NCBI RefSeq assembly: GCF_028356935.1
Contig: NZ_CP102798.1
Coordinates: forward strand, 4,030,001 to 4,094,000
Direction of reading: 5' to 3'
DNA length: 64,000 nucleotides
DNA from: Lysinibacillus sp. OF-1
GTDB taxonomy: Bacteria > Bacillota > Bacilli > Bacillales_A > Planococcaceae
Below the pieces are notes generated by a model. The model had not been told where the DNA came from and did no database searches. It was given only the letters and a program-made list of their open reading frames with translations. A program made the position numbers and the translations under genes. Positions 27,593 to 36,572 of this stretch are shown one piece after another. How positions within the stretch are numbered: position 1 is the stretch's first letter; each line of letters begins with the position of its first letter.

Positions 27593-27629
27593 TCTGACTT
27601 GTAACAATCCAAATCAAGGTGAAAATTAA

Positions 27630-29525
27630 TTACCGATTGAGTAGACTTCCTACATATTGCAGCAGCTCATTTGCCGATGTTGTGTTATAGCCATGTTCAT
27701 CAACTAGTCTTGCAACAACCTCATTAATTTTCTTCAGTTGAGATTCATCTGGCATTTTAGAAGAAGTAGTAATTTTCACAACATCTTTCAAGTCCGCAAA
27801 TAATTTCTTTTGAATCGCTTCTCGCAATCTTTCATGAGAGTTGTAGTCAAATCGTTTACCTTTTCGTGCATAAGCAGAAATACGAATGAGAATTTCCTCA
27901 CGAAATGCCTTTTTAGCATTTTCTGAAATACCAATTTGCTCCTCAATCGAGCGCATTAATTTTTCGTCAGGATTCATTTCCTCACCAGTTAGTCGATCGT
28001 ATAGCTTATTTTTATTACAAAATGCCTCTACATTATCAAGGTAATTGTTCATCAATGATTTTGCCGATTCTTCATAGGAGTACACAAAAGCCTTTTGTAC
28101 TTCATTTTTAGCAATTTCATCATATTCCTTACGTGCAACCGCAATGTAATTCATATATTTTTCGCGATCCTCTTGAGAAATAGAAGCATGCTGATCTAAT
28201 CCATCCTTCAGTGCCCGTAAAACATCTAATGCATTAATCGATGGCACCTCTTTACGAATAATAGCAGAAGAAATACGGTTAATGATATAGCGTGGATCAA
28301 TACCGTTCATCCCTTCGCTCGGAAACTCTTTTTTCAGCTCCTCCAAGTCAACGGAATTAAATCCCTCCACATTTTCTCCGTCGTACAAGCGCATTTTCTT
28401 AATCAGATCCACACCTTGTTTTTTCGGCACTTCTAATCTAGTGAGAACCGAAAAGATTGCTGCGGCCTTTAAAGCATGCGGTGCAATATGGACGTGGGAC
28501 ATATCACTCTCTTTTATCATCTTTTGATATATATGCTCTTCCTGACTAACTTTTAAGTTATACGGTATCGGCATAACGATAATTCGAGAATGTAATGCCT
28601 CATTCTTCTTGTTCGAAATAAAGGAGCGATACTCCGTTTCGTTTGTATGAGCAACGATTAATTCATCTGCACTAATTAAAGCGAATCTCCCCGCTTTGAA
28701 ATTTCCTTCCTGTGTTAGAGATAATAAGTTCCACAAGAATTTCTCATCGAGTTTCAGCATCTCCTGGAATTCCATCATACCCCTATTGGCTTTATTGAGT
28801 TCCCCATCGAAGCGATATGCTCGGGGATCTGATTCTGAACCAAACTCACCAATAGTAGAAAAATCAATACTTCCTGTTAAATCAGCAATATCCTGTGATT
28901 TAGGATCTGATGGTGTAAATGTTCCGATGCCCACACGTTTATCTTCCGAAAAGGTAATACGTTCAATCATCACGTTTTCAATACGCCCATCGTATTCCTT
29001 TTCAAGACGCATCGTATTTAAAGGCGATAAACTTCCTTCAATTCTTATACCATACTCTTCAAAAAATTCATTACGCAAATGATGTGGAATTAAATGTAAT
29101 GGATCTTCATGCATAGGACATCCCTTAATTGCGTAAACCGCACCCTCATCTGTGCGCGAATATTGTTCTAATCCACGCTTCAGTAAAGTAACGATTGTTG
29201 ATTTACCACCACTAACAGGTCCCATTAATAATAAAATACGTTTTCTAACATCTAACCTGCGCGCTGCTGGATGGAAATATTCCTCCACCAGTCTTTCAAT
29301 TGCTGTTTCAAGCCCAAAAATTTCTTGTCCGAAAAATTTGTACATTTTTTGCCCATCGCGTTCCTCTACACCAGAACTTTTTATCATATTGTAGACGCGT
29401 GAATGGGCTGTTTGAGCAACTTCAGGTCTTTCCCTAATGATGTTTAAATAATCTGCAAATGTCCCTTCCCACTTCAGCCTATTTTCTTCTTCGCGATAGT
29501 TTTTCACTTTATCTAAAATGTTAAT
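27630..29525 (-). CDS. prkA: PrkA serine kinase/AAA+ protein, likely starting at ATT
   Basis: From an ATT codon at 29525 the product is 631 residues, the length of B. subtilis PrkA, and NILDKVKNYREEENRLKWEG aligns with its N-terminus from residue 2. GGAGGGA lies at ideal spacing before this ATT. The next upstream ATG (29579) lacks a ribosome-binding site and would add 18 residues with no counterpart. The P-loop GPVSGGKST is at residues 102-110; the C-terminal part has the PrkA kinase-like region. PrkA is made early in sporulation. A hairpin terminator follows. Confidence 0.93.
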   Translation of the reverse strand: MNILDKVKNYREEENRLKWEGTFADYLNIIRERPEVAQTAHSRVYNMIKSSGVEERDGQKMYKFFGQEIFGLETAIERLVEEYFHPAARRLDVRKRILLLMGPVSGGKSTIVTLLKRGLEQYSRTDEGAVYAIKGCPMHEDPLHLIPHHLRNEFFEEYGIRIEGSLSPLNTMRLEKEYDGRIENVMIERITFSEDKRVGIGTFTPSDPKSQDIADLTGSIDFSTIGEFGSESDPRAYRFDGELNKANRGMMEFQEMLKLDEKFLWNLLSLTQEGNFKAGRFALISADELIVAHTNETEYRSFISNKKNEALHSRIIVMPIPYNLKVSQEEHIYQKMIKESDMSHVHIAPHALKAAAIFSVLTRLEVPKKQGVDLIKKMRLYDGENVEGFNSVDLEELKKEFPSEGMNGIDPRYIINRISSAIIRKEVPSINALDVLRALKDGLDQHASISQEDREKYMNYIAVARKEYDEIAKNEVQKAFVYSYEESAKSLMNNYLDNVEAFCNKNKLYDRLTGEEMNPDEKLMRSIEEQIGISENAKKAFREEILIRISAYARKGKRFDYNSHERLREAIQKKLFADLKDVVKITTSSKMPDESQLKKINEVVARLVDEHGYNTTSANELLQYVGSLLNR

Positions 29526-29727
29526 AGCCTTCCCTCCATTCAGGGCTTGATTTATAACATAGTATGAAGTTAATCGCATGATGATACCCATTACTTTTTC
29601 TTTGACGACGTTTCTTCTTATTATTTCTTTTTTAGGGATAAAAAGATTACGGATTTATTGGCTGTTTAAGCTTACTGAATGAAGATAAAAATTTCGGTTA
29701 TTCTAACGTTAGAAAGGAGGTCCATCA

Positions 29728-30723
29728 TTGCATCGCCATTTTATTTTTCTTTTCACATTTTTATTTTTAGGAATGATGCTGTACCCTACTGCCTCTTTTG
29801 CAAAAGAGGAGCTAACAGAAGAAGAAGCTTTACAACAGCGTATGTCCTATTATGTACAATTTGATGAATTACTCATTCCTTGGCATTTTTTAGCGGCTAT
29901 CGATCAGTATGAAAGAAATCTCCAATCTGTTCGTAAAGATATCCCTAAACGAGAAGGCTATTTGGCTATCCAATTTTCTGATGAATATTGGTCAGGCGCA
30001 TTAAATCCTGTAAAGGAAGATACCTCACCTGAGACGATTAGCTATTTCGGTGGTATGGGCCTTGATGGGAATCATGATGGAATCGCTAGTCCAAAGGATG
30101 ATGAGGATGTCATTTTTTCAATGGCTAGTTATTTAGGAAAATTCGGCACGACTGATGAGGATTTTAAATTAGCATTATGGGAATATTATGGAAGTGAAGA
30201 AGCAGTCAATCAAATTTTTACGATTTCCACACTGTACAGACATTTTAAAACAATTGAACTGGATGCACATACCTTCCCTCTCAATATTCGCTCGAATTAC
30301 AGTTACAGGGGTACTTGGGGTGCCAATAGAGGCTGGGGTGGACGTCGGATTCATGAAGGAACCGATATTTTTGCAAGTTATGGAACCCCTGTCTTATCTA
30401 CCTCCTATGGAATTGTTGAGGTAAAAGGCTGGAATCAATTTGGTGGCTGGCGTATTGGTATTCGTGATAATCATAACTCCTATCACTATTATGCCCACCT
30501 TGGTAGCTATCATAAGGACATTGAGGTAGGCTCTGTTGTAGAGCCTGGCACGGTGCTTGGCTATGTGGGAAGCTCTGGATATGGGAAAGAAGGTACATCA
30601 GGAAAATTCCCTCCTCATCTTCATTATGGTATTTACAAATTTAATGGAAGAACCGAATGGGCTTTTGATCCATACCCTTCATTATTGCAATGGGAGCGGC
30701 AAGCAAAAAAACAAAAACAATAG
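29728..30723 (+). CDS. Secreted M23 metallopeptidase, LytH-like
   Basis: 331 residues with a signal peptide (cleavage likely after ASFA near residue 25). The C-terminal LytM/M23 domain has the zinc site HEGTD (near residue 209), the HYYAHLG block and HLHYG (near residue 297). The start is TTG at 29728 with GAAAGGAGG upstream. Length and layout are close to B. subtilis LytH (326 residues), the sigma-K-dependent L-Ala-D-Glu endopeptidase that trims spore cortex peptidoglycan. The sporulation genes next door fit that role, but the assignment is by resemblance. Confidence 0.8.
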   Translation: MHRHFIFLFTFLFLGMMLYPTASFAKEELTEEEALQQRMSYYVQFDELLIPWHFLAAIDQYERNLQSVRKDIPKREGYLAIQFSDEYWSGALNPVKEDTSPETISYFGGMGLDGNHDGIASPKDDEDVIFSMASYLGKFGTTDEDFKLALWEYYGSEEAVNQIFTISTLYRHFKTIELDAHTFPLNIRSNYSYRGTWGANRGWGGRRIHEGTDIFASYGTPVLSTSYGIVEVKGWNQFGGWRIGIRDNHNSYHYYAHLGSYHKDIEVGSVVEPGTVLGYVGSSGYGKEGTSGKFPPHLHYGIYKFNGRTEWAFDPYPSLLQWERQAKKQKQ

Positions 30724-30740
30724 ATCTTTTATAATACATG

Positions 30741-30774
30741 GCACTTGAAGCATTTTGCTACAGGTGCTTTTTTC
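30741..30774 (+). terminator. Terminator after the M23 peptidase gene
   Basis: GCACTTGAAGC pairs with GCTACAGGTGC, with one A-A mismatch and a G-T pair, followed by TTTTTTC. Confidence 0.85.
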
Positions 30775-30988
30775 TTATTATATAGGAAAATTATACGCAA
30801 ATATATTCATTAGTCGTTAGACATCTATATATATTTAACTACAGGCAACCCAGAACCCATTATACGGTTGTACTAAAAAACTATTTTTAACTATTTTTAC
30901 CGAAAGCCTTATTAATCTACACAAATAGTTATAAAATAATAATTATGATTGAATAAAATTCTCAATGAGATAGTAAAGGGATGGGGAA

Positions 30989-32683
30989 ATGAAAGGCATT
31001 TTACAGTTTAAAACACTTAAAGCTCGAATTTTAAGTGCATTTATTTTTTTGTTAGTTTTAGTAGTGAGCTTTACAACCTATACTTACAATTCCAATACAA
31101 ATATGGAGAGACAGGCAAAAGGTTTAGTAAAGGAAGATCTAGTTGTTTTAAATGCCAGTAAAAATTTAGCATTATCTATGAGTGTGCGACTATCAGCAGC
31201 TTTAAACTATGTAATGACTGGTGATGAAAAATATAAGGAAACGTTTAATGAATATCGTCAAATGGCTGAGGAAAACAATGCTATTCTAGACGAATATGAA
31301 ACATCAGATGAACGTACTCTGCTAGTAGAAATAGCACGTGATTGGAGTAATCTTGTCAACACTGAGGTGTTTGATATCTACGAAAAGGGCAATAAAGAGT
31401 TAGCTTTAGAAAATTTAATGGATACACATGCCCTCGTGACAAAAGTACGCAATGGTTATGAGGAACTTGCGGATGAACGTGCCGATGCGATTACGTCCGT
31501 TGGTAATGATGTTGTTTCAACAAGCTCTCAAAATCGAACAATCGGGATTGCTTTCAGTTTAATTTTAACTATAGCTGGTATTCTAATTGCTATTATTACA
31601 GCTAGTACCATTTCCAGACCGGTTAAAGTTGTAGCGAATCGTATGAAAGAATTAGCAGATGGTAATTTGCAACTGGAGCCATTAGCAGTGAAAACACGAG
31701 ATGAAATCGGCACGTTAATGCTTGCTGCTAATGAAATGAACAATAAATTAAAACAAACGATTCATTCCATCTACAGCGTTTCAGAAACAGTGGCCGCAAG
31801 TAGTGAAGAGCTGGCTCAATCATCGAATGAAGTACAAGCAGGGACAGAGCAAATTACAGTAACCATGCAAGAGCTTGCTTCAGGTACAGAAACACAAGCG
31901 TCCACAACGGGTGATTTAGCAGAAACAATGACAGCCTTTAAGCGCAGTATTCACGACACAACACAAGAAGGCATTGAATTAAAAGAACATTCTAGCCATG
32001 TCCAAAATTTAACGGTTTCTGGTAAAGGCTTAATGGTTCAATCGACTAAACAAATGGCTGCGATTAATGACATTATGCTAGATTCCGTGAAAAAGGTTGA
32101 AAGTTTGAATGAACAGTCCGCCGAAATTTCCAAGCTTGTGTCAGTTATAGACGAGATTTCAAATCAAACAAATTTACTCGCACTCAATGCAGCGATTGAA
32201 GCAGCACGAGCGGGTGAACACGGAAAAGGCTTTGCCGTTGTCGCAGATGAAGTCCGCAAGCTCGCTGAACAAGTGCAATTCTCTGTCACGGATATTTCAA
32301 CAATCGTCCATCGTATTCAAGGTGAGACAGGCAATGTCACTTCTGCCCTACAATCAGGCTATGAAGAAGTTAAAAGAGGAACCGCACAGCTCGATCAAAC
32401 AAACGAAACATTTGATCAAATATCAAATGCAGTAGAGGATATGATCGAGAATATTACGACCATTTCTACTAATTTACATCATCTTGCTCAAAATTCAGAA
32501 ACCATTAATGTCTCTATAGATGACATGGCTTCTATTTCACAGGAATCCGCCGCCGGTGTTGAACAAACAACAGCAACTGTAGAGGAAACCGCCGCTACAA
32601 TGGATGAAATCGCTAGAAGTGCAAATCAACTCGCAGGAATGGCTGAAGAACTAAACACCCAACTACAGCAATTTAAAATTTAA
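30989..32683 (+). CDS. Methyl-accepting chemotaxis protein with four-helix-bundle sensor
   Basis: 564 residues. A membrane segment (residues about 14-32), an extracellular all-helical region of about 150 residues of 4HB_MCP type, a second membrane segment (about 188-210), a HAMP linker ([17 protein letters not shown]) and the signalling domain with the tip [26 protein letters not shown]. The ligand cannot be predicted. It stands alone, between two hairpin terminators, as many Bacillus chemoreceptor genes do. Confidence 0.93.
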   Translation: MKGILQFKTLKARILSAFIFLLVLVVSFTTYTYNSNTNMERQAKGLVKEDLVVLNASKNLALSMSVRLSAALNYVMTGDEKYKETFNEYRQMAEENNAILDEYETSDERTLLVEIARDWSNLVNTEVFDIYEKGNKELALENLMDTHALVTKVRNGYEELADERADAITSVGNDVVSTSSQNRTIGIAFSLILTIAGILIAIITASTISRPVKVVANRMKELADGNLQLEPLAVKTRDEIGTLMLAANEMNNKLKQTIHSIYSVSETVAASSEELAQSSNEVQAGTEQITVTMQELASGTETQASTTGDLAETMTAFKRSIHDTTQEGIELKEHSSHVQNLTVSGKGLMVQSTKQMAAINDIMLDSVKKVESLNEQSAEISKLVSVIDEISNQTNLLALNAAIEAARAGEHGKGFAVVADEVRKLAEQVQFSVTDISTIVHRIQGETGNVTSALQSGYEEVKRGTAQLDQTNETFDQISNAVEDMIENITTISTNLHHLAQNSETINVSIDDMASISQESAAGVEQTTATVEETAATMDEIARSANQLAGMAEELNTQLQQFKI

Positions 32684-32699
32684 CGAACTACACAACAAA

Positions 32700-32737
32700 A
32701 GCTATCTCAAATTTTTCTAATTCGAGATAGCTTTTTC
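32700..32737. terminator. Terminator between convergent genes
   Basis: AGCTATCTC pairs with GAGATAGCT followed by TTTTCG on the plus strand; a TTTTGTT run follows on the minus strand. Confidence 0.8.
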
Positions 32738-32739
32738 GA

Positions 32740-33414
32740 TTATTGCCAATGATTGATCGGAACTCTTTCCAATTCATGACGTTTGATAATTACGCTTATC
32801 TTTTGAAACCATTTCTCACAAAGCTCCATAGCTTCCTTGTAGTCCTCTTCCTCTTTTGAAATTGGCTCTTCACCATTATCCATAAACATATATTCTTGAA
32901 TTGGCTCTGATAAATGATCCACCACTAATTTTAAAGAAAGCTGTGAAATGGTATCTTCCTCCACCTCCACTTCCTCTATTTCATCCGCTTCCCCAAGTAA
33001 AGACCCACTCATAAGGTGATTCTTTGTTCTAATCATAAACTCTTCGTCTTCCATGATGGCCACTTCATATATTTTGTTAAATGGAATCTCTATTATTGTC
33101 AACTCTTCATCTAGCGATTCTCTTCGTGCAAAAATAAGCGTATTTGTCTGTTCATTTAACAATAAAGCATTTAAAGCATCATTGGATAATGTACATTGGG
33201 TATGAGGAATAGCCATTATCTCTTCTTCACTAGCTTCCGTCATTTGTACCAAAGTTTGTGCAGCAATATAACGTTCTTTTATATATCGAATGCTACCAAT
33301 ACTGACTAAAGCAAGTCCTATTAAAAAAAATAATGGCTTAATGATGGCTAATTCAATTGCATTTGCTAGAAAAAGATAGACAATCCCTAATAAAATGAAG
33401 AAAATATTTTTCAT
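32740..33414 (-). CDS. Membrane-anchored acidic hypothetical protein
   Basis: 224 residues. Two adjacent N-terminal hydrophobic segments (about 3-21 and 24-43) form a hairpin anchor. A cytoplasmic-type soluble region follows, with an acidic stretch near residue 145 (EADEIEEVEVEEDT). The pattern of two membrane helices followed by a beta-rich domain (TNTLIFARRESLDEELTIIEIPFNKIYEVAIM) looks like a PH-like domain protein, but I recognise no family with certainty. Confidence 0.6.
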   Translation of the reverse strand: MKNIFFILLGIVYLFLANAIELAIIKPLFFLIGLALVSIGSIRYIKERYIAAQTLVQMTEASEEEIMAIPHTQCTLSNDALNALLLNEQTNTLIFARRESLDEELTIIEIPFNKIYEVAIMEDEEFMIRTKNHLMSGSLLGEADEIEEVEVEEDTISQLSLKLVVDHLSEPIQEYMFMDNGEEPISKEEEDYKEAMELCEKWFQKISVIIKRHELERVPINHWQ

Positions 33415-33500
33415 TCAGACCCCGCCTTTATCAAGATAATTGCTAGAAAAAATAGGTTGATGTACTAGCAATTTTATTCTCGACTCTAGCTTTTCATTCT

Positions 33501-33540
33501 AATAAAAAACACGAATCCATTGAAATTCAATGACCTCGTG
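33501..33540 (-). terminator. Intrinsic terminator in the 33415-33926 gap
   Basis: On the minus strand CACGA and CATTGAA pair with TTCAATG and TCGTG to form a long hairpin followed by TTTTTTATT. It implies a minus-strand transcript ending here, probably the short ORF at 33563-33712. Confidence 0.75.
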
Positions 33541-33562
33541 CTCTCCATAGTTTAATTTTTCT

Positions 33563-33712
33563 TTACTGCTTGCACCAAGGACATGTTGTGATGGTAGTAC
33601 AAGTAAGCTCACCACGACAATCGTGATACCCGTTATAAATTGACTTGAAAGCTTCCCCTAACATTCCCGGAATCCGGCTAATCCCAATAACAATCATACC
33701 AGCAATAATCAT
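33563..33712 (-). CDS. Possible small Cys-containing membrane peptide
   Basis: A 49-codon ORF. A hydrophobic start (MIIAGMIVIGISRIPGMLG) is followed by a soluble tail with four cysteines (HDCRGELTC, TTCPWCKQ). A strong hairpin terminator lies 23 bases after the stop, which supports a real 3' end. Against it, no ribosome-binding site precedes the ATG and an in-frame stop lies 6 codons upstream. It may be the 3' part of a decayed gene; the rest of the 33415-33926 gap holds no convincing ORF. Confidence 0.35.
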   Translation of the reverse strand: MIIAGMIVIGISRIPGMLGEAFKSIYNGYHDCRGELTCTTITTCPWCKQ

Positions 33713-33851
33713 ACTGCGTATTTTAGACTATTGAATGCATCTTTAATTAGTGTTTATTTACTTGAGAATACATCATTGTGAAGTTTTCATTCACCATGTC
33801 ATTTATTGAACCTTTCCATTTCGGTATAAAATCATTTTGTCATATCAACAT

Positions 33852-33888
33852 AAAAAAACAGCTACGACCTCAATGCGAGTTGTAGCTG
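33852..33888 (-). terminator. Terminator after the small membrane protein gene
   Basis: On the minus strand CAGCTACAAC pairs with GTCGTAGCTG, followed by TTTTTTTATG, 39 bases after the stop at 33927. Confidence 0.85.
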
Positions 33889-33926
33889 CCTATTTCATTC
33901 CACTTACCCCTAAGTGTTTGATTGCA

Positions 33927-34121
33927 TTATACGTTTTGTGTGACAAGTAAAACGGATGGTATAAACGATAGTGCAAACATAGCGATATACCATAATGAAG
34001 TACGACGTAATGAAAAACGAACTTTTTTTCGTTCTGCATAAAAAATATCTAGCATAACTGCAACAATAAAAGGCATTGTAACGCATGCAATAGCTACTAA
34101 TAAGATGTCAAAATAAATCAT
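33927..34121 (-). CDS. Small two-helix membrane protein, function unknown
   Basis: 64 residues from the ATG at 34121, with AAGGGGTG upstream. Two hydrophobic helices (residues 4-25 and 43-60) are joined by a basic loop (YAERKKVRFSLRRTS), so both ends should lie on the outer face by the positive-inside rule. No family recognised. A near-consensus promoter and a terminator make it a complete single-gene unit. Confidence 0.65.
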   Translation of the reverse strand: MIYFDILLVAIACVTMPFIVAVMLDIFYAERKKVRFSLRRTSLWYIAMFALSFIPSVLLVTQNV

Positions 34122-34165
34122 ACAAGCACCCCTTTGTTTGTGAACATTTTTCATCTTTTTTGTGA

Positions 34166-34213
34166 ACAATTTGTGATAAATTTATTGTACACAATTTCGT
34201 CACAAATTGTCAA
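34166..34213 (-). promoter_or_regulatory. Sigma-A promoter with overlapping inverted repeat
   Basis: On the minus strand TTGACA (34213-34208), 18 bases, TACAAT (34189-34184) is a near-consensus promoter about 65 bases before the 64-residue membrane protein gene. An inverted repeat, ACAATTTGTGA (34166-34176) and TCACAAATTGT (34200-34210), brackets and overlaps it, suggesting repressor control. Confidence 0.6.
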
Positions 34214-34262
34214 CGAATTTTAAAGAAAAAAATGGTACTTTATGATTTAAAACATCTGTCTG

Positions 34263-34757
34263 TTACCCTCTATATTTATATGTTAAGCCCCTTAAAAAAT
34301 TACGTACGAACGAATCACCGCACTCTTTATAATTACGGTGACTTGGATTTCTTAAAATGGCACCTAATTCACCTTTTGTCACCTTAATTCCACCATCATA
34401 TAAAATTTCAAGCATCTCCTCAGTTGTTAAGGATAAGGCAATTTTCACTTTCTTTAATAGCATATTGTTCGGACTTTCTTTTCCAGACACAGGTAGTGGT
34501 CCCTCAGCCTGTCCTTCCTTTGGCTTCTGTGGCCCACGTTTAAAGGTAATGAGTCCATTTAAAAAAGCTTCCAACATTTTATTATTACAACTAATGTATG
34601 TTTCTGGTGCTTCTTCCTCATCATTAATCTTAATGAGCATATTTAATACTTCTTCTTTCGTATAGTTCATACCACCTAGCTTAAAAATTTCCACCATATC
34701 TACATTTTTTATATCGAATGCATAGCGTAAACGAATTAAAATATCATTATTCGTCAT
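34263..34757 (-). CDS. DUF1456 family protein (YehS-like)
   Basis: 164 residues built of two related helical halves: NDILIRLRYAFDIKNVDMVEIF near the start and LLKKVKIALSLTTEEMLEIL near residue 100. Each is followed by a GG-x-x-[YV]-[TK] segment and a C-terminal FLNGLI or FLRGLT motif. This duplicated pattern is that of DUF1456/YehS, a widespread family of unknown function. It is monocistronic as far as can be seen. Confidence 0.85.
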   Translation of the reverse strand: MTNNDILIRLRYAFDIKNVDMVEIFKLGGMNYTKEEVLNMLIKINDEEEAPETYISCNNKMLEAFLNGLITFKRGPQKPKEGQAEGPLPVSGKESPNNMLLKKVKIALSLTTEEMLEILYDGGIKVTKGELGAILRNPSHRNYKECGDSFVRNFLRGLTYKYRG

Positions 34758-34943
34758 TCTGTTGTTCCTCCTTTAATCAACCTTCTATAGTAAAGAGCCA
34801 GGCTTAATTATAACAGAGAGTTTGCTGATTATTGCTGGCTTTCCACAAGTTGTTGTTATTAGCATTTAGCGTGTGCGTTTCCTTCTTTTTAAATGTATGA
34901 AAAGTTGGTAAGCAACCATTCTAAGCTCAAGGAGGTGAGAACA

Positions 34944-35147
34944 ATGGCTAACAATAACCGTAGTTCAAATAAGCTTCTAGTACCTGGCGTACACGAAGCT
35001 GTCAATCAAATGAAATATGAAATTGCACAAGAATTTGGCGTTCAGCTTGGGCCAGAAGCATCTTCTCGCGCAAATGGTTCCGTTGGAGGAGAAATTACAA
35101 AACGCCTTGTTGAAATCGCTGAGAAACGTTCAAAAGGTTTATTATAA
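34944..35147 (+). CDS. Alpha/beta-type small acid-soluble spore protein
   Basis: 67 residues from the ATG at 34944, with AAGGAGGTGAG upstream. It carries the SASP signatures: YEIAQEFGV, including the germination protease cleavage region, then [22 protein letters not shown]. These proteins coat spore DNA and protect it from UV and heat, then are degraded at germination. Expression is expected in the forespore under sigma-G. The paralogue cannot be named. Confidence 0.95.
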   Translation: MANNNRSSNKLLVPGVHEAVNQMKYEIAQEFGVQLGPEASSRANGSVGGEITKRLVEIAEKRSKGLL

Positions 35148-35166
35148 TTAAATAAAAACTAATAAG

Positions 35167-35207
35167 AAAAGAACGAATCCCATTTGAAGAAGTGGAATTC
35201 GTTCTTT
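35167..35207. terminator. Bidirectional terminator
   Basis: AAAGAACGAATTCCAC and its complement form a hairpin between the convergent SASP and MFS genes, with T runs on both sides. Confidence 0.8.
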
Positions 35208-35221
35208 CGTGATGTATAGGA

Positions 35222-36418
35222 TTAAGCCGTTTGCAAACCCTTGCCTGTTCCCTGAAGTGTCAGCATGACGATAAAGGAAATGCAATACAATGCTGCTAAG
35301 TAAATCATAACGACTGTCATATCATAACTTTGTAAAATATAGCCGACAAAGATTGGTGAAAATCCTCCTATTGCTCGACCAAAGTTAAAAATAGTATTTG
35401 TTGCTGTACTGCGAATTTGGACTGGATAGAAGCTACTAATTAATGCACCATACCCTGCAAACATTCCGTTAGAGAAAAATCCTACAACTGCACCGCCTAA
35501 TAATATGGCTACTGCACCTGTTGCAAAGGAATAAAGGAATACTGCACAGGCTGAGGCTAATAAAAAGATACCGAATGTACGCTTTGCACCAAAACGATCC
35601 ATAAATCTACCAAATGTCAGCATTCCAATAATCATGCCGACAGCGGTACTAATTGTCCACAAGGCTGAGCTGGAAACTGATAATCCTTGCGATTTTTGTA
35701 GCATAGATGGTAGCCAAATCATGAGGCCATTATAGCCTGCGATTTGAACAGTAGCCATTAAAATCAGCGAAAGAGTCGTCATCGTGATTCGTGGTGAAGC
35801 AAATAATTGGGCCAGTTTCCCTTTCTCTTGCTTATTGTTTTGTTTATTCTGTGACGCCACCCATTCTGGTGATTCATCAAGATTTTTACGTACGATAAAG
35901 GCAAAAATGACTGGTAATAAACCGACGAAGAATAAAGCTCTCCATCCTAAAGTTGGTAAAATGATGGCACTTAGTAATGCCGCTAAGATCACCCCATACT
36001 GTGCCCCTACACTTACATACGAAGAAGCTCTTCCTTGTTTATTCTTCGGCCAAGCCTCCGCCACAAGTGCCATACCAATACCATATTCCCCACCAGCTCC
36101 TAAGCCAGCGATAAATCTATAAACATAAACTTGCTCAATACTTGTTGCTACGCCTGTTAAGGCTGTTCCGATGGCAAATAATATGACGGTATACGTAAAC
36201 ACTTTTACGCGACCATATTTGTCGGCCAACACACCAAAAATAATACCACCCATCAGCATTCCAATATTCGTGATGGATGAAATCAATCCACCAGTTGCAA
36301 GATCAATATTAAATTCTGCAATAATCATTGTCATAGCAAAAGAAATAAACATAATGTCCATTCCCTCTAGCGTTAACCCTGCCACTGAAGCGACCACGGT
36401 TTTTTTACGATAATCCAT
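35222..36418 (-). CDS. MFS transporter under pyrimidine-type (PyrR) leader control
   Basis: 398 residues with 12 predicted membrane segments. The MFS loop motif GVLADKYGR lies after segment 2, and RFIAGLGAGGEYGIGMALVAE in segments 4-5 is typical of the metabolite:H+ symporter and aromatic-acid groups. The ATG at 36418 follows TTGGAGG. Its leader holds two PyrR-type hairpins and an attenuator, so expression should fall when UMP is plentiful. That suggests import of a pyrimidine or pathway intermediate, such as uracil, orotate or dihydroorotate. Protein family is clear; substrate is inference. Confidence 0.85.
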   Translation of the reverse strand: MDYRKKTVVASVAGLTLEGMDIMFISFAMTMIIAEFNIDLATGGLISSITNIGMLMGGIIFGVLADKYGRVKVFTYTVILFAIGTALTGVATSIEQVYVYRFIAGLGAGGEYGIGMALVAEAWPKNKQGRASSYVSVGAQYGVILAALLSAIILPTLGWRALFFVGLLPVIFAFIVRKNLDESPEWVASQNKQNNKQEKGKLAQLFASPRITMTTLSLILMATVQIAGYNGLMIWLPSMLQKSQGLSVSSSALWTISTAVGMIIGMLTFGRFMDRFGAKRTFGIFLLASACAVFLYSFATGAVAILLGGAVVGFFSNGMFAGYGALISSFYPVQIRSTATNTIFNFGRAIGGFSPIFVGYILQSYDMTVVMIYLAALYCISFIVMLTLQGTGKGLQTA

Positions 36419-36482
36419 TCTTTGTAGCCTCCAATTTTCTAGTTGTCGATCTCTTTTAGTGAATGGATTATAGCTGTCTTGT

Positions 36483-36531
36483 CCATTCTCTTTTGAAGCC
36501 TCACGGGACTTCCTTTAAAAGAGGAGTATGG
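36483..36531 (-). promoter_or_regulatory. PyrR-binding hairpin 2 in the MFS gene leader
   Basis: On the minus strand CTCTTTT pairs with AAAAGAG and GAAG with CTTC around UCCCGUGAGG. The core AGUCCCGUGAGGCU matches the PyrR consensus ARUCCNGNGAGGYU at every position. CCAT/ATGG extends the stem. No T run follows directly, so it may act on a weak terminator or on translation. Confidence 0.8.
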
Positions 36532-36536
36532 AACAA

Positions 36537-36572
36537 TAATAAAAGCCCTTCCGTCACAGAGGACAAAAGGGC
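36537..36572 (-). terminator. Attenuator terminator in the MFS gene leader
   Basis: On the minus strand GCCCTT and TCC pair with GGA and AAGGGC, followed by TTTTATT. Its 5' arm can instead pair with AAAAGGGC beside PyrR hairpin 1 (36611-36618), giving an antiterminator. Confidence 0.75.

Noticed and set aside
33560-33700. Second minus-strand frame in the 33415-33926 gap reading FITGITIVVVSLLVLPSQ
   Set aside because: Its C-terminal part is translated from the terminator hairpin and it has no start; the other frame ends properly before the terminator.
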